Source of the DNA: Litorilinea aerophila
GTDB lineage: Bacteria > Chloroflexota > Anaerolineae > Caldilineales > Caldilineaceae
Reading direction: 5' to 3'
Length of the DNA: 64,000 bases
NCBI RefSeq assembly: GCF_006569185.2
Contig: NZ_VIGC02000005.1
Location: 1 to 64,000 of the forward strand
This document shows positions 25,701 through 35,434 of the stretch, one piece after another. A model generated the notes under the pieces. It saw only the letters and a list, made by a program, of their open reading frames with translations, made no database searches and was not told the DNA's origin. The position numbers and the translations under genes were made by a program. Every line of letters begins with the position of its first letter. The stretch's first letter is position 1.

Positions 25701-27208
25701 GCGCCATCGTCCGGCTGCTGGGGGTCCCGGTTGGCTTTGAAACTCACCGGCACGGTAATGATGCGCCCGTCGAATTCAGGCATGGCCACGTTCATGGCCC
25801 CATCCAGGGGCTGCAGGCCCCGCAGGCTGAGGCGCCACTCCTCCTCGTCCATGCCGCTGGTGATGGCCTGGAGGATGGGGACGTCCAGGGCCTGGAGCGC
25901 GTCCACATTCCAACCGGGCGCCGGAACTCCGCCGTCGTCCAGGCCGCCCATGGCAAAGGAGATGGTGCAGATCACCGCGTCCACCCGCCGTTGGCCCTCT
26001 TCGTCGTAGAAGAAGTCGAAGGCCGCAGGCCGGGGTCGGTCGCTGCCGTGGGCGGCCGGGGACTGCTCCTTGAGGGTGGTGGTGAAGACAGGCAGGGGGA
26101 AACCGCCTGCTTCTTCCACCGCGGCGGCCAGGGCATCGACGAAGTCGGTGTTGCCGCTCAGGTAGTGGCTGCGGTAGAAGAGGATGCCCACCACAGGCCT
26201 GTCGTCGGGTGGTTCGGCCCGGATGCCGGGCGGGCGGTAGATGCCGTGACGGGGCTGCTCCACGGGCAACTCGTAGCCCCAGCCGCCGGCCAGCAGATGG
26301 TCGGCCAGGAAGTGGAGCATCTGACGCAGGTTGTCCACGCCGCCGAACTGGAGGTATCGGTAGACATCGTGAACCACCGGCGCGGGCACGGTGCTGTAGG
26401 CCAGGGATTCGGGGTCCAGCCCTTCCGTGCCCGGCACGCAGATCAGGTCTATGTGCCGTTGACGGGCGGCTTCGGCCAGGAGGTCGAAGCCGTGACGAAA
26501 GCCCGAGCGCCCGCCGTGGGTTCGCATAACCACCACCTGGACGTCGTCCAGGCCGGTGCGGATTAGCTCCTGGACATGGGCCTCGGTGGGGAGGCTCAGC
26601 AGGTTGAGGCCGGTCACCGGCGGGAAGTCGGCCGGCAGATCGGCTGTGGCCCGTTCCAGGGCCAGCAGGTCCGTATCCGCGTGGGTCAACAGCAGGATGC
26701 GGGAGCGCAGCAGCGCATCCACCGACTGGCCGGGATCCACAGGTTCCACAGACAAAGCCGTCTCTGCCTCCTCTGTGGATCTGCCATCCCCGGTGGAGAC
26801 GCTTCCGGTCCAGCCGAAGCCGTTGAAGGCATGCTTCACCAGCCCGGGCGGCGGCGGCAGGTAGCGGTCCGCGGCCAGCATGGTGTCGATGTAGTCGAAG
26901 ATGGCCAGGATGAGCCGCTCGTCGTTGATGGAGTGAAACCAGATGGGGTGGCCGTCGAAGAGGAGCAGGGCGACGTTGGCCAGGGCGCAGGGACCCAGGC
27001 AGCCGGCATGGTTGAGGTGCACCTTGTTGCGCAGCTTGCGCCGCTCCCACTCCCGATAGTAGAGGTCGTGGGGCACAGGTGCGAAGCCCCGTTCCGTGTG
27101 TCCACAGCAGCAGCCGTTTTCACAGACGAAGAGCTGCCCTCGCTGCCGGGGCACGTTGATGGGCTTGCCGTCCGGCCGGATGACGTAGTTTCGAGTCTTC
27201 TTTGCCAT
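22784..27208 (-). CDS. cobN: cobaltochelatase CobN with N-terminal [2Fe-2S] ferredoxin domain
   Basis: 1474 residues, longer than ordinary CobN (about 1,200-1,300). Residues 1 to ~115 form a thioredoxin-like [2Fe-2S] domain: Cys29, Cys33-35 (FVCENGCCCG) and Cys70/Cys74 (CLGPC), followed by IWFHSINDE. The rest is the CobN/BchH body with recognisable blocks such as VVGILFYRSHYLSGN, HMGKHGTLEWLPGKG (near 750), and the C-terminal SVEYLFGYDAT-like ATVEYLFGYDATAQVVDDWMY. It inserts Co(II) into hydrogenobyrinic acid a,c-diamide with help of the ATPase and VWA proteins downstream. The added ferredoxin could deliver electrons for cobalt reduction (inference). Confidence 0.92.
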   Translation of the reverse strand: MAKKTRNYVIRPDGKPINVPRQRGQLFVCENGCCCGHTERGFAPVPHDLYYREWERRKLRNKVHLNHAGCLGPCALANVALLLFDGHPIWFHSINDERLILAIFDYIDTMLAADRYLPPPPGLVKHAFNGFGWTGSVSTGDGRSTEEAETALSVEPVDPGQSVDALLRSRILLLTHADTDLLALERATADLPADFPPVTGLNLLSLPTEAHVQELIRTGLDDVQVVVMRTHGGRSGFRHGFDLLAEAARQRHIDLICVPGTEGLDPESLAYSTVPAPVVHDVYRYLQFGGVDNLRQMLHFLADHLLAGGWGYELPVEQPRHGIYRPPGIRAEPPDDRPVVGILFYRSHYLSGNTDFVDALAAAVEEAGGFPLPVFTTTLKEQSPAAHGSDRPRPAAFDFFYDEEGQRRVDAVICTISFAMGGLDDGGVPAPGWNVDALQALDVPILQAITSGMDEEEWRLSLRGLQPLDGAMNVAMPEFDGRIITVPVSFKANRDPQQPDDGAGVRLKYRVVPDRVQAVARLALRLATLRRKPNAQKRVAFVLTNSPGKADRIGNAVGLDAPASLMRLFARMQAAGYRLENLPPDGDTLLHELIDRCSYDETVLTESQLARAAGRVPIDRYAAWFDQLTPSQRARMQERWHEPPGEAYVHREPGSRGGHIALAGLELGNVFVAIQPPRGYGMDPDAIYHTPDLPPPHNYYALYKWLATPQAEGGWGADAIVHMGKHGTLEWLPGKGIGLSQECFPDAFLADLPLIYPFIINNPGEGAQAKRRAHAVIVDHMIPPMTSADVYGELALLTQLVDEYYQVEQMDPAKLPLVQQQIWELMQRTHLDRDIATLLRTVDHGDHTHEWDGSYTDDGTPLTLAEMNATDFAHLLEDIDGYLCELGSLQIRDGLHVLGHVPEGDQLCHLLRALTRLPNGDVPSLRAGVAAALGWDLDQLLQKPGQRLPSAWHVAQKGQGEARVCATHADVVEVVDGLCLALIQGLARAHFDPAQIPGVVDEAFASFENGPDASAPFRAIQAALHFICDTLVPLIRQSDAEIEHILAALDGRYVPAGPAGAPTRGMAHILPTGRNFYAVDPRAIPSQAAWRVGQQLADELLERYRQEEGALPERVGISIWGTSAMRTQGDDIAQCFALLGVRPVWQPESRRITDIQVIPLAELGRPRVDVLMRVSGFFRDAFPHLIALMDKAVRLVAELDEPTDQNFVRKHFLHDLARQIAAGRDDGEAARRASYRVFGSKPGAYGAGILPLIHEQNWQDVGDFARAYIHWGGYAYGQDVYGDDARDEFTTLLKGVQVAVKNQDNREHDIFDSDDYLQYHGGMIAAIRALNGRNPKSYFGDNSDPARARVRSLQEEAYRVFRSRVVNPKWIESIRRHGYKGALELSATVEYLFGYDATAQVVDDWMYQQTAQTYALDPRMQEFFRQSNPWALKSISERLLEAAQRGMWAEPDPETLARLRELYLEMDGVLEGRS

Positions 27209-27215
27209 TGTTCAC

Positions 27216-28277
27216 TCAATATTCAATCCCCGCCTGGGCCCGGATCCCTTGTTCGTGGAAGGGGTGTTTGATCTCCCGCATCTCGGTCACCAGGTCGGCG
27301 AAGTCGATGAGGTTCTGGGGCGCGTAGCGGCCGGTGATGATGAGATGCAACATGGGTGGCTTGTGGGCCTCCAGCCAGGCCAGCACCTCGTTGACGTCCA
27401 GCCAGCCGTAGTGGAGGGGATAGGTGAACTCGTCCAGGATCAGCAGGTCGTAGCCCCCGTGGAGGATGCGCTCCTGGGCCACGGCCCAGCCATGGCGCGC
27501 CCGGGCCTCGGTCTCGTCCATGTCGTCGCTGGTCCAGGTCCAGCCGTCGCCGGTGTTGATCCAGTCGATGCCGCCCATGCGTTCGGCCGCCTTGATCTCA
27601 CCGAAGCGGGCATGCTCGTTCTTGAGGAACTGGATGACGCCGACCTTCATGTTGCGCCCCCAGGCCCGGGTCATGACGCCCAGCGCGGCCGTGGTCTTGC
27701 CCTTGCCGGTGCCCGTGTTGACGATCACCAGCCCCTTTTTCTTGCGGGCCCGGCGTACGGCCGCCCTCACCGCGGCGGCGGTGGCTTCCTGCTCGTCCGG
27801 CATCTCATTGGGTGCTTCATCCGGCGTCTCGGCAGACGTGGTGGGCTCGTCGGCCGCCTGGGCATCCTCTTCCAGCCGGGCCTCCAGCGGACCATCTCCC
27901 CGAACGTGCGGCGGGTAGGCTGGCTCCTGGCCCGGCGGGTAGAGGCGGTGGAAGATCCGATCCGCCACCGGCCGCCCCTCCAGGATATGCTCCCGGTAGA
28001 TCCGTTCCAGGGTGGCCTCGTCCACGCTGTGGTACCAGATGCCCTCCGGGTAGACGACCACGATGGGACCTTTCTGGCAGACGCCCAGGCAGTCCACCAG
28101 GCTGCATTTCACCCGGTGGGGGTTGCGCAGCTTGTTGAGGCCGGACTGCCGGTTGAGCTCGGCCACCCGGCGCTGGAGCGCCTCGCCCAGTTCGGGCGCC
28201 GCGCAGTCGCCGTGGTTGCAGATCAATATGTGTCGTCCGTAGGCGCGCATGGAAGGCGCGGTGGGTTTGTCCATCAT
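27216..28277 (-). CDS. cobO: corrinoid adenosyltransferase CobO with N-terminal [2Fe-2S] domain
   Basis: 353 residues from ATG 28277, which overlaps the cobU stop as ATGA; a GAAAGGAG SD lies just upstream. Residues ~12-112 form a thioredoxin-like ferredoxin domain: Cys20/Cys25 (ICNHGDC) and Cys63/Cys67 (CLGVC), with IWYHSVDE as in CobN. An acidic linker (~125-170) joins it to the CobO/BtuR ATP:corrinoid adenosyltransferase domain: P-loop [14 protein letters not shown] (~187-200), [14 protein letters not shown], and the closing [17 protein letters not shown]. This enzyme needs Co(I), so a fused electron carrier makes chemical sense. Confidence 0.92.
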   Translation of the reverse strand: MMDKPTAPSMRAYGRHILICNHGDCAAPELGEALQRRVAELNRQSGLNKLRNPHRVKCSLVDCLGVCQKGPIVVVYPEGIWYHSVDEATLERIYREHILEGRPVADRIFHRLYPPGQEPAYPPHVRGDGPLEARLEEDAQAADEPTTSAETPDEAPNEMPDEQEATAAAVRAAVRRARKKKGLVIVNTGTGKGKTTAALGVMTRAWGRNMKVGVIQFLKNEHARFGEIKAAERMGGIDWINTGDGWTWTSDDMDETEARARHGWAVAQERILHGGYDLLILDEFTYPLHYGWLDVNEVLAWLEAHKPPMLHLIITGRYAPQNLIDFADLVTEMREIKHPFHEQGIRAQAGIEY

Positions 28278-28819
28278 CTGGCTCCTTTCACCGTCAGCGG
28301 GATACCCGCCACCAACAGCAACACCGTCTCGGCCCGGCGGGCCACAGCCTGGTTGGCCCACCCCAACAAATCCCGGTAGGCCCGGCCCAGGGGATAGGGC
28401 GGCACCACCCCCATGCCCACTTCGTTGGAGACCACGAGGAAATGGGCATCTACCTGGTCCACGCAGCGGAGTAAGCCCTCCACCTCTTCGGCCACCGCTG
28501 TGCTGGCCGCCTGGACAAAGGGATCCTCAAAGGGGAGCAGCACATTGGCGACCAGCACCGTCAGGCAGTCTACCAGGATCACCGGTGGCGCAGGGCGGGC
28601 CAGGATGGCCGCGCCCACCTGGTGGGTGGCTTCCAGGGTCTGCCAGGCGGGGGGACGCTGGGCCCGGTGGCGGGCAATGCGCGCCTGCATCTCCTCATCG
28701 TGGGCCGCGGCGGTGGCCACATAGAGCACGTCATCCCCGGCCAGCCGCCGGGCCATCTCCTCGGCGTAGGCGGTCTTGCCGCTGCGCACACCGCCCAAAA
28801 TCAACGTCAACGCTCCCAT
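28274..28819 (-). CDS. cobU: adenosylcobinamide kinase/guanylyltransferase
   Basis: 181 residues. P-loop GGVRSGKT (9-16), the AxAHDEEM segment holding the guanylylated His, [13 protein letters not shown], and [19 protein letters not shown] are all present and match CobU/CobP. It phosphorylates adenosylcobinamide and then adds GMP to give AdoCbi-GDP, the substrate of CobS. Its stop overlaps the cobO start, implying translational coupling. Confidence 0.92.
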   Translation of the reverse strand: MGALTLILGGVRSGKTAYAEEMARRLAGDDVLYVATAAAHDEEMQARIARHRAQRPPAWQTLEATHQVGAAILARPAPPVILVDCLTVLVANVLLPFEDPFVQAASTAVAEEVEGLLRCVDQVDAHFLVVSNEVGMGVVPPYPLGRAYRDLLGWANQAVARRAETVLLLVAGIPLTVKGAR

Positions 28820-28828
28820 CCCACTCCC

Positions 28829-29785
28829 TCACCCAATCTTCAATCTTTTAATCTTCAACCCCGCCACCAACAATCCCACGCCCAACAGCGACGCCAGCCA
28901 GACCATCTTCACGGCCCGGGGGATCTCCGCCGGGGTGGGAGTGGGCTGCCCCTCGCCCAGGACGTAGTGGCCTTCCTTGGCCAGGGCTACCCCCAGGGCG
29001 CCGGCCATGGCGGCCATGGGGTGGCCAGCGTTGGGGCTGGCCGTGCAGCCGTGATCCCGCCGCCAGACCCGCCAGGCCCGCCGGGGATTCTCCCCAGCCA
29101 GCCACGCGGCCAGGACCAACAGCCCGGCGGTCAGGCGGGCCGGCACCAGGTTGGCCAGGTCGTCCAGGCGGGCCGGGGCCTTACCCAGCCACTCCCGGGC
29201 TGGATCCCGGTAGCCCAGCATGGCGTCCCCGGTGTTCACGAAGCGGTAGGCCATGGCCGCCGGTAAGCCCCCCAGCCCGTAGTAGAAGAGGGGCGCCAGA
29301 ACGCCGTCGGAGCAGTTTTCGGCCAGGGACTCGATGGTCGCGGCTGCCACCTGCCCGGCGTCCAGTGCCCGGGTGTCCCGGCTGACCAGGTGCCAGCCCA
29401 GCAGCCGGCGCGCCGTGGGCAGATCGCCGGCGGCCAGGGGCTCGTGGACGGCCCGGGCGGCCCCCATCAGCCCCCGCAGCGAAAAGGTGCTCTTGAGCAG
29501 GAGGGCCTGGAGCAACCAGCCCCAGGGGCGGGGCAGACGGGCGGCCAGCCATTCCGCGGCTCGGGCCAGGACGGCCACCGCGGCTCCGCCCCCCAGGGCA
29601 ATCCCGGCGCCCATGAGCAGATACGCCAGGGGACTTCTGCCGGATCCCTGGGCCCGGCGCTGGGCTGCGGCAATGGCCTGCCCCATCCACGCCACCGGGT
29701 GCAGCCGGTTGGGCGGGTCGCCCAGGGCCAGGTCCAGCAGCAGGGCCAGGCCCGTCACCCAGGCCCGCTCCCCCGCCGGCCTCAC
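28829..29785 (-). CDS. cbiB: adenosylcobinamide-phosphate synthase CbiB/CobD
   Basis: 318 residues from GTG 29785, whose GTGA overlaps the cobS stop. An upstream open frame over cobS is out of register with any function. The N-terminus [25 protein letters not shown] is diagnostic for CbiB, as are [34 protein letters not shown] and [14 protein letters not shown] membrane protein that attaches the aminopropanol arm to cobyric acid. Its last codons (LKIKRLKIG) are encoded by the intergenic CTTCAAT micro-repeat, so the repeat has extended the reading frame. Confidence 0.9.
   Translation of the reverse strand: MRPAGERAWVTGLALLLDLALGDPPNRLHPVAWMGQAIAAAQRRAQGSGRSPLAYLLMGAGIALGGGAAVAVLARAAEWLAARLPRPWGWLLQALLLKSTFSLRGLMGAARAVHEPLAAGDLPTARRLLGWHLVSRDTRALDAGQVAAATIESLAENCSDGVLAPLFYYGLGGLPAAMAYRFVNTGDAMLGYRDPAREWLGKAPARLDDLANLVPARLTAGLLVLAAWLAGENPRRAWRVWRRDHGCTASPNAGHPMAAMAGALGVALAKEGHYVLGEGQPTPTPAEIPRAVKMVWLASLLGVGLLVAGLKIKRLKIG
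28832..28858. repeat. CTTCAAT micro-repeat at the cbiB 3' end
   Basis: Two to three units of ATCTTCAA/ATCTTTTA occur here, matching the longer runs at 31622-31655 and 57236-57262. It encodes the end of CbiB on the minus strand. Confidence 0.55.
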
Positions 29786-30546
29786 CGTATCCCTCCGCTG
29801 CCGGCTGTGAACCAGAGCAGCACCGCTGTTTCCACCAGCACACAGGTCGCCCCGTAGAGGTCGCCGGTCAGGCCGCCGATGCGCGCCACGGCAAAGCGGC
29901 CTGCCAACCAGGTGACCAGCAGCGCCAGCACCAGCGCGCCCGCTCCCCACCAGCCGCCCACCCCGAGGCTGATCACCCCGGCCGTGACGCTGCCGAGGAA
30001 GAGCTCCCGGCGCCCGGCGTGATCTTTCATGGCCCGCCCCAGGCCCTGGGGGCGCACATAGGGGAAGTGGACCAGCGCCAGGCCCATGGCCCAACGTCCC
30101 AGCACCGCGGCCAACAGGAGGGGCGTGGTACGGATGGACAGGCTTTCCAGGGCGGCGAACATGGCCAGGAGCACCAACACCCCGCCGGCCACGGCAAACG
30201 CGCCCACCCGTTCGTCCCGTAGGATCTCCAGGCGCTGCTCGGGGGTCCAGCCGCCCAACAGCCCGTCGCAGGCGTCCAGCAGACCATCCAGATGCAGCGC
30301 GCCGGTCAGCAAGATCCAGGCCGCCAGCAGGAGGGCTGCCGTGACCGCCGGCGGGAAGAGGCGAGTCAGTCCCCAATCCAGCAGGGCCAGGACTGCGCCC
30401 AGCAGCAGGCCCACCAGGGGGAAGAAGCCCACAGCGCGGCCCAGCTCCGGCGGGGTGAAGGGGCGGTGCAGGATGGCCGGCGCCCGGGTGAGGAACTGGA
30501 GCGCCACCGCCAGGGGCGCCAGCCATCCCACGGCTTTCTGAGCCAT
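29782..30546 (-). CDS. cobS: adenosylcobinamide-GDP ribazoletransferase (cobalamin synthase)
   Basis: 254 residues from ATG 30546, which shares one base with the cobT stop (TGATG). Polytopic membrane protein with ALQFLTRAP at the N-terminus, [18 protein letters not shown] (the LHLDGLxDxxDG metal motif) and [10 protein letters not shown]. It joins AdoCbi-GDP to alpha-ribazole in the membrane, completing the nucleotide loop. Tight coupling to cobT, which supplies alpha-ribazole phosphate, and to cbiB. Confidence 0.92.
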   Translation of the reverse strand: MAQKAVGWLAPLAVALQFLTRAPAILHRPFTPPELGRAVGFFPLVGLLLGAVLALLDWGLTRLFPPAVTAALLLAAWILLTGALHLDGLLDACDGLLGGWTPEQRLEILRDERVGAFAVAGGVLVLLAMFAALESLSIRTTPLLLAAVLGRWAMGLALVHFPYVRPQGLGRAMKDHAGRRELFLGSVTAGVISLGVGGWWGAGALVLALLVTWLAGRFAVARIGGLTGDLYGATCVLVETAVLLWFTAGSGGIR

Positions 30547-31610
30547 CAGGCCCGCTCCGAAACGCCGGCTTCGTCGAAGGTGGCCATCTCGGCCATGAGC
30601 TTGCACGCGGCCTCGGCCAGGGAGATGCCCAGCGCGGCGCCGGTGCCTTCGCCCAGGCGCATCTCCAGCTTGAGCAGGGGCTGCAGCCGCAGCCACTCCA
30701 GCATGATGCCGTGCCCCTGTTCCACCGAGTGGTGGGCCGCGATCAGGTAGGGGCGCACCTGGGGCGCCAGGGCCACGGCCACCATGGCCGCGGCAGTGGA
30801 GATGAAGCCGTCCACCATCACCGGGCGGCGGTGGCCTGCCGCGGCCAGCATGGCGCCGGCGATTCCGCCGATTTCGAAGCCACCCACCTTGGCCAGCACA
30901 TCCAGGCCGTCCTCGGCAGAGGGGCGGTTCACGGCCAGGGCCCGGCGCACCACCTCCGCCTTGTGGGCCAGGCCGGCCTCGTCCAGCCCGGTGCCCCGCC
31001 CCACGATCTCCTGGGGTGGGCGGCCGGTGAACGCCGCGGCGATGGCGGCGGAGGGCGTGGTGTTGCCGATGCCCATGTCGCCCGTGGCCAGGATGTCCAG
31101 CCCCCGGGCCAGCTCCTGTTCCACCACCTGCGCACCGGCCAGGAGAGCCTGCACCGCCTGCTCCCGGCTCATGGCCGGGCCCTGGGCGATGTTGCCCGTG
31201 CCGGGCGCGACCTTAACCCGGACCAGGGCGCGTGCCAGGGGGTCCTGGTCGGGCAGCTCGGTGGCCACGCCCAGGTCGGCCACCACCACCCGGGCGTCCA
31301 CGTGGCGGGCCAGCACGTTGATGGCCGCGCCACCCCGCAGGAAATTGGCCACCATCTGGGCGGTGACCGCCTGGGGATAGGCACTGACCCCCTCGGCCAC
31401 CACGCCGTGATCGCCAGCCATCACCGCGATCACCTTGTGCTGGATGCGGGGCAACGCCTGGCCGGTGATGCCCGCCAGCTGCACGGCCAGCTCCTCCAGG
31501 CGGCCCAGGCTGCCCGGGGGTTTGGTGAGCCGGTTCTGGCGGGCGCGCGCCGCGGCCATGGCCGCCTCATCCAGCGGCGGAATTCGACGAATCAACTCCT
31601 CCAGATCCAT
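30546..31610 (-). CDS. cobT: nicotinate-nucleotide--dimethylbenzimidazole phosphoribosyltransferase
   Basis: 354 residues from ATG 31610 with GAGGAAA upstream. Conserved CobT blocks: [56 protein letters not shown], and the catalytic-region ending [15 protein letters not shown], which contains the general-base Glu. It makes alpha-ribazole-5'-phosphate from DMB and NaMN. No cobC phosphatase or bluB is in the window. Confidence 0.93.
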   Translation of the reverse strand: MDLEELIRRIPPLDEAAMAAARARQNRLTKPPGSLGRLEELAVQLAGITGQALPRIQHKVIAVMAGDHGVVAEGVSAYPQAVTAQMVANFLRGGAAINVLARHVDARVVVADLGVATELPDQDPLARALVRVKVAPGTGNIAQGPAMSREQAVQALLAGAQVVEQELARGLDILATGDMGIGNTTPSAAIAAAFTGRPPQEIVGRGTGLDEAGLAHKAEVVRRALAVNRPSAEDGLDVLAKVGGFEIGGIAGAMLAAAGHRRPVMVDGFISTAAAMVAVALAPQVRPYLIAAHHSVEQGHGIMLEWLRLQPLLKLEMRLGEGTGAALGISLAEAACKLMAEMATFDEAGVSERA

Positions 31611-31621
31611 GATTTCCTCTT

Positions 31622-31655
31622 TAACCCTCAATCTTCAATCTTCAACCTTCAATCA
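31622..31655. repeat. CTTCAAT micro-repeat between cobT and cobQ
   Basis: TAACCCTCAATCTTCAATC followed by TTCAACCTTCAATC: four 7-8-bp units that fill the 31-bp gap and end inside the last codons of cobQ. Confidence 0.6.
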
Positions 31656-33156
31656 GCGCCTCAATCGCCTGCCAGTTCACCGCCGTCTCCACCGCATCGG
31701 CCAGCCGGTCGTACTCCTGCTCCCGCAGGCGCCGGGCCGTTGTGGCGGACGCCTCTTCCACGCCGGTGTGCTCCATGGACTCCGGTCCCGGCCAGCCCAG
31801 GCTGCGCAGCCACTCCCGGCGGAAAGATTCGTTCTCGAAGATGCCGTGGAGGTAGGTCCCCCACACCCGGCCATCCGGGCTGCGTGCGCCGTCGGGGATG
31901 GATACCGGCCGCCCGCTACGCCGGACCAGGGTGCCCAGGGGCTGGGCCTGGTGCAGGGTGGTCTCCCCGGCGTGGATCTCGTAGCCCTGGAGCAGCTGGC
32001 CATCTTCCAGGCGCAGCTCGGCCTGGTGGGTCTGTTTCACCGGGCAGAATTCGGTGGTCACGGGCAGCAGGCCCAGCCCCGGCGCCACGGTGCCGGCCGG
32101 CGCTTCGATGCCCAGGGGATCGGCCAGCGTTTGACCCAGCATCTGGTAGCCCCCGCAGATGCCCACCACCGTGGCTCCTTCCCGATGCGCGGTCAGGATG
32201 GCCTGGTCCAGCCCTCGTTCCCGCAGCCAGGCCAGGTCGGCCAGGGTGACCTTGGTGCCCGGCAGGATGATGGCGTGGGGCCGGCCCAGCCCGGCCGGGT
32301 GGCGGACGTAGCGCAGGTGGACTCCCGGCTCCGCGGCCAGTTCGTCAAACTCGTCGAAGTTGGCGATGTGGGGCAGGTGGATCACCGCGATCTCCACCCC
32401 AGGCGCAGCGGCGGCAGCAGGCTCGGGCTCCTCCAGGGCCACCGCGTCCTCATCCGGGATCTGGAGGTCCGGCAGGTAGGGGATGATGCCCAGGGTGGGC
32501 ACACCGAAGGCCCGCTCCCGGAGCCGTTCTGTGGCGTCGCCCAGCAGGGCCGGATCGCCCCGGAACTTGTTGATGAGGAAGCCCCGGATCTGGGCCCGCT
32601 CGTGGGGCTCCAGCAGGAAGAGGGTGCCGGCCAGCGCGGCGAAGACGCCGCCCCGGTCGATGTCGCCCACCAGCAGGCAGGGGGCCTGGGCGTGGCGGGC
32701 CATGCGCAGATTGACGATGTCCCCCTGCTTCAGGTTGATCTCTGCCGGGCTGCCCGCGCCCTCCAGCACGATGACGTCGAAGCGGGCAGCCAGCCGGTCG
32801 TAGGCAGCCCGCACTTCGTCCCACAGCATGCGCTTGAGCTCGAACCAGTTGGCCGCTTCGATGTGGCCTACGGCCCGGCCGTTGAGCACGATCTGGCTGC
32901 GGCGGTTGCCCTCGGGCTTGAGCAGCACGGGATTCATGTCCGTGTGGGGTGGGATGCCCGCGGCCTCGGCCTGGACGATCTGGGCCCGGCCCATCTCGCC
33001 GCCCTCGGGCGTGACGCCCGCATTGTTGCTCATGTTTTGGGCCTTGAAGGGGGCCACCCGCACGCCCCGGCGGGCCAGGATGCGGCAGAAGGCCGTGGCC
33101 AGCAGGCTCTTGCCAGCGTTGGAGTGGGTGCCCAGCAGCATGATGGCACGGGCCAT
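31642..33156 (-). CDS. cobQ: cobyric acid synthase
   Basis: 504 residues from ATG 33156 with a GGGAGG-like SD. The start [28 protein letters not shown] holds the P-loop of the dethiobiotin-synthetase-like domain; [10 protein letters not shown] is diagnostic for CobQ. The C-terminal class I amidotransferase domain has [10 protein letters not shown] with the nucleophilic Cys and a late His in [10 protein letters not shown]. It amidates side chains b, d, e and g of adenosylcobyrinic acid a,c-diamide with glutamine. Spaced 2 bp from btuD. Confidence 0.93.
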   Translation of the reverse strand: MARAIMLLGTHSNAGKSLLATAFCRILARRGVRVAPFKAQNMSNNAGVTPEGGEMGRAQIVQAEAAGIPPHTDMNPVLLKPEGNRRSQIVLNGRAVGHIEAANWFELKRMLWDEVRAAYDRLAARFDVIVLEGAGSPAEINLKQGDIVNLRMARHAQAPCLLVGDIDRGGVFAALAGTLFLLEPHERAQIRGFLINKFRGDPALLGDATERLRERAFGVPTLGIIPYLPDLQIPDEDAVALEEPEPAAAAAPGVEIAVIHLPHIANFDEFDELAAEPGVHLRYVRHPAGLGRPHAIILPGTKVTLADLAWLRERGLDQAILTAHREGATVVGICGGYQMLGQTLADPLGIEAPAGTVAPGLGLLPVTTEFCPVKQTHQAELRLEDGQLLQGYEIHAGETTLHQAQPLGTLVRRSGRPVSIPDGARSPDGRVWGTYLHGIFENESFRREWLRSLGWPGPESMEHTGVEEASATTARRLREQEYDRLADAVETAVNWQAIEALIEG

Positions 33157-33158
33157 GG

Positions 33159-34229
33159 TCACCTCCCGTTCTCTTCTCCGGAGGGCGAGGCCTCCGGCTG
33201 CAGGCCCTTCACGGCCCGGAGCATGGCCATCACCGAGGTGCACACCTGCCTGTGCCCGGGAGCCCCCTGACCGCGGGTGACGATCCAGCGGGGGGACGAG
33301 GCGTCGCCGTCCACCGCCACGTGAATGGTGTCCGGCGCCTGGGCCGACCCGTTGCGCGCCACGCAGAAGCCTTCCCGCTCTAGCGCCCGGGCAGCCCACA
33401 GCGCGGGCAGCCCTTCGCCCTGCAGGCTGACCACGCCCGCGTTCTGGCGGCTGATGTGGAAGGAGCCGCTGTAGGGGTCGAAGGTCACGCCGTCGCTGCG
33501 AAAGGCAGCGGTAAACGCGCCATTCAGGACCAGATCCTCGGGGGCGCCCACCGCCAGGGGGCCTCCCATGGGCAGGAGCCACAGGCGATCCGCGCTGCGC
33601 AGGGCCAGGTCCAGGTCGTGGGTGGAGAGGAGGATGGCCCGGTTGGTGCGTCGAGCCAGCCCCCGGAGTACGCCCATGATCTCCACCCGACGGGGCAGGT
33701 CCAGGAAGGCGGTGGGTTCGTCCAGCAGGATGACTTCTGGCTCCTGGGCCAGGGCCCGGGCGATCATCACCTTTTGGCGCTCGCCGTCGCTGAGCTCGTG
33801 GACCGGACGATGGGCCAGGGCCGTCGCGCCTACTGCCTCCAGCGCCCACTGGACCGCCCGGTGATCCTCCCGGGTCAGGCGGCCCATCCAGTCGGTGTAG
33901 GGATAGCGCCCCAGGGCCACCAGGTCGTAGGCGTGCAGATGGCCCACGTCCACCCGGTCGGTCAGGACTACGCTCAGGCGCTGGGCCAGGGCCTGGGGTG
34001 GGAGGGTGTGAATGTCCACCCCCGCCAGCAGGACCCGGCCGGCCAGGGGTGGCTGCATGCCGGCCAGGGTGCGCATGAGGGTGGTCTTGCCCGCGCCGTT
34101 GGGCCCCAGCAGGCAGACCAGTTCACCCGGCTCCAGGGAGAGGTTGAGGTCCCGGGCCACCACCACCGGCGCGCGGCGTCCCCGTTCATAGCCGATGGTC
34201 AATCCGTTTGCCTGCAGTTTTCCAGCCAT
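33159..34229 (-). CDS. btuD: cobalamin/corrinoid ABC importer ATPase with C-terminal extension
   Basis: 356 residues. ABC domain in the first ~260: Walker [12 protein letters not shown]-loop absent from its usual spelling but region [12 protein letters not shown] present, signature LSDGERQK, Walker [16 protein letters not shown]-loop STHD. The last ~100 residues ([24 protein letters not shown] onward to [11 protein letters not shown]) form an extra domain seen in some FecE/HmuV-type ATPases and of unknown role. With BtuC and BtuF it makes the importer at the head of the operon. Confidence 0.88.
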   Translation of the reverse strand: MAGKLQANGLTIGYERGRRAPVVVARDLNLSLEPGELVCLLGPNGAGKTTLMRTLAGMQPPLAGRVLLAGVDIHTLPPQALAQRLSVVLTDRVDVGHLHAYDLVALGRYPYTDWMGRLTREDHRAVQWALEAVGATALAHRPVHELSDGERQKVMIARALAQEPEVILLDEPTAFLDLPRRVEIMGVLRGLARRTNRAILLSTHDLDLALRSADRLWLLPMGGPLAVGAPEDLVLNGAFTAAFRSDGVTFDPYSGSFHISRQNAGVVSLQGEGLPALWAARALEREGFCVARNGSAQAPDTIHVAVDGDASSPRWIVTRGQGAPGHRQVCTSVMAMLRAVKGLQPEASPSGEENGR

Positions 34230-34244
34230 GTTTTTCCCGGCTCC

Positions 34245-35348
34245 TCAGGCGGCAAAGGTCTTGCCCAGGTTTCCCCGGCGCAGGATAACCCAGACCACCA
34301 CCGGCGCCCCGATCAGGGCGGTGATGGCGTTGAGGGGCAGGGAGATCTGGCTGCCCGGCAGGTGGGCGATGAGGTCCGCGCCCAGGGCCAGCACCGCGCC
34401 CAGCAACGTGGTGGCCGGCAGCAGGATGCGGTGGTCCGAGGTGTTGAAGAGGCTGCGGCCCAGGTGGGGCACCGCGACACCCAGGAAGGTGATGGGGCCG
34501 CAGAAGGCGGTCACCACGCCGGCCAGGATGGAAGCACTGCCGATGATGAAGAGGCGGGCGCGGCCCACGGTGAGGCCCATGCTGCGGGCGTAGGTCTCAC
34601 CCAGGAGCAGGGCGTTCAGGGGTTTGGCCCCGGCGTGGGCCACGGCCATGGCCAGCAGGAGGGACGGGGCCATCACCCGGAGCTGATCCCAGGTGACATC
34701 GCCGAAGGTGCCGAAGGTCCAGGTGATGTAGGCCTGGATGCGTTCGGCGATGCTGAAGTAGAGGAGCACGCTGACCAGGGCGCTGGTGGCGTAGCCGAAC
34801 ATGAGCCCCAGGAGGAGCAGGGTCATGGTGCTGTTCACCCGGCGGGCCACCAGCATGACCAGGAGCAGGACCAGCGCAGCGCCCAGGCTGGCGGCCACGG
34901 CCAGGCTGAACTCGCCCAGCAGCCCCAGGCCGGCCAGGAGGGTCACGCCGCCGCCGGCGCCTGCCCCCAGCACCACCAGGGCCACGCCCAGGCTGGCCCC
35001 CGAGCTGATGCCCAGGATGAAGGGGCCGGCCAGCGGGTTGCGGAAGAGGGTCTGCATCTGGAGGCCGGCGATGGCCAGGCTGGCGCCGGCCAGGCTGGCG
35101 GTGATGGCCTTGGGCAGGCGGAATTTGAGCACGATGTTGGCCCATGCCGCCCGCTCCGGCTCCGCGCCCAGCAGGATCTTCAGCACTTCACCCGGTGGGA
35201 TGTAGACGGAGCCTACCCCGATGCTGAGCAGAAACATGACGACCAACAGGACTGACAGTCCCAGCAGCCCCAGGCGCCATCGGCTGGCCCGGGTCGCCAC
35301 TTTTGTGGCCGGTGTGGGCTGGACCTGGTAGAGCGTTGTTTGTGCCAT
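34245..35348 (-). CDS. btuC: cobalamin/corrinoid ABC importer permease (FecCD family)
   Basis: 367 residues with SD GGGAGAG. Nine to ten membrane helices; motifs RLPKAITASLAGASLAIAGLQMQTLFRNPLAGPFILGISSGASLG, and GPITFLGVAVPHLGR near the C-terminus, are typical of FecCD/BtuC permeases. The riboswitch far upstream and the flanking cob genes point to a corrinoid rather than siderophore substrate. Confidence 0.88.
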   Translation of the reverse strand: MAQTTLYQVQPTPATKVATRASRWRLGLLGLSVLLVVMFLLSIGVGSVYIPPGEVLKILLGAEPERAAWANIVLKFRLPKAITASLAGASLAIAGLQMQTLFRNPLAGPFILGISSGASLGVALVVLGAGAGGGVTLLAGLGLLGEFSLAVAASLGAALVLLLVMLVARRVNSTMTLLLLGLMFGYATSALVSVLLYFSIAERIQAYITWTFGTFGDVTWDQLRVMAPSLLLAMAVAHAGAKPLNALLLGETYARSMGLTVGRARLFIIGSASILAGVVTAFCGPITFLGVAVPHLGRSLFNTSDHRILLPATTLLGAVLALGADLIAHLPGSQISLPLNAITALIGAPVVVWVILRRGNLGKTFAA

Positions 35349-35434
35349 GGAAAAATCTCTCCCTGAAAGCTCGGGCGCCCCGCACTCTCTTTACACGTTG
35401 TTTTGAGCCACGTTCTAGGCCCCAGAGTCACAGA

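Noticed and set aside
28829-30526. One open frame of 565 codons running through cbiB and across cobS
   Set aside because: Only the part after GTG 29785 resembles CbiB; upstream of it the frame is a Pro/Gly/Ala-rich shadow of cobS, which is clearly coding in its own frame.
31642-33849. A 735-codon frame extending cobQ upstream into btuD
   Set aside because: The extension is low-complexity shadow; CobQ starts at ATG 33156 with the P-loop sequence at its N-terminus and an SD.
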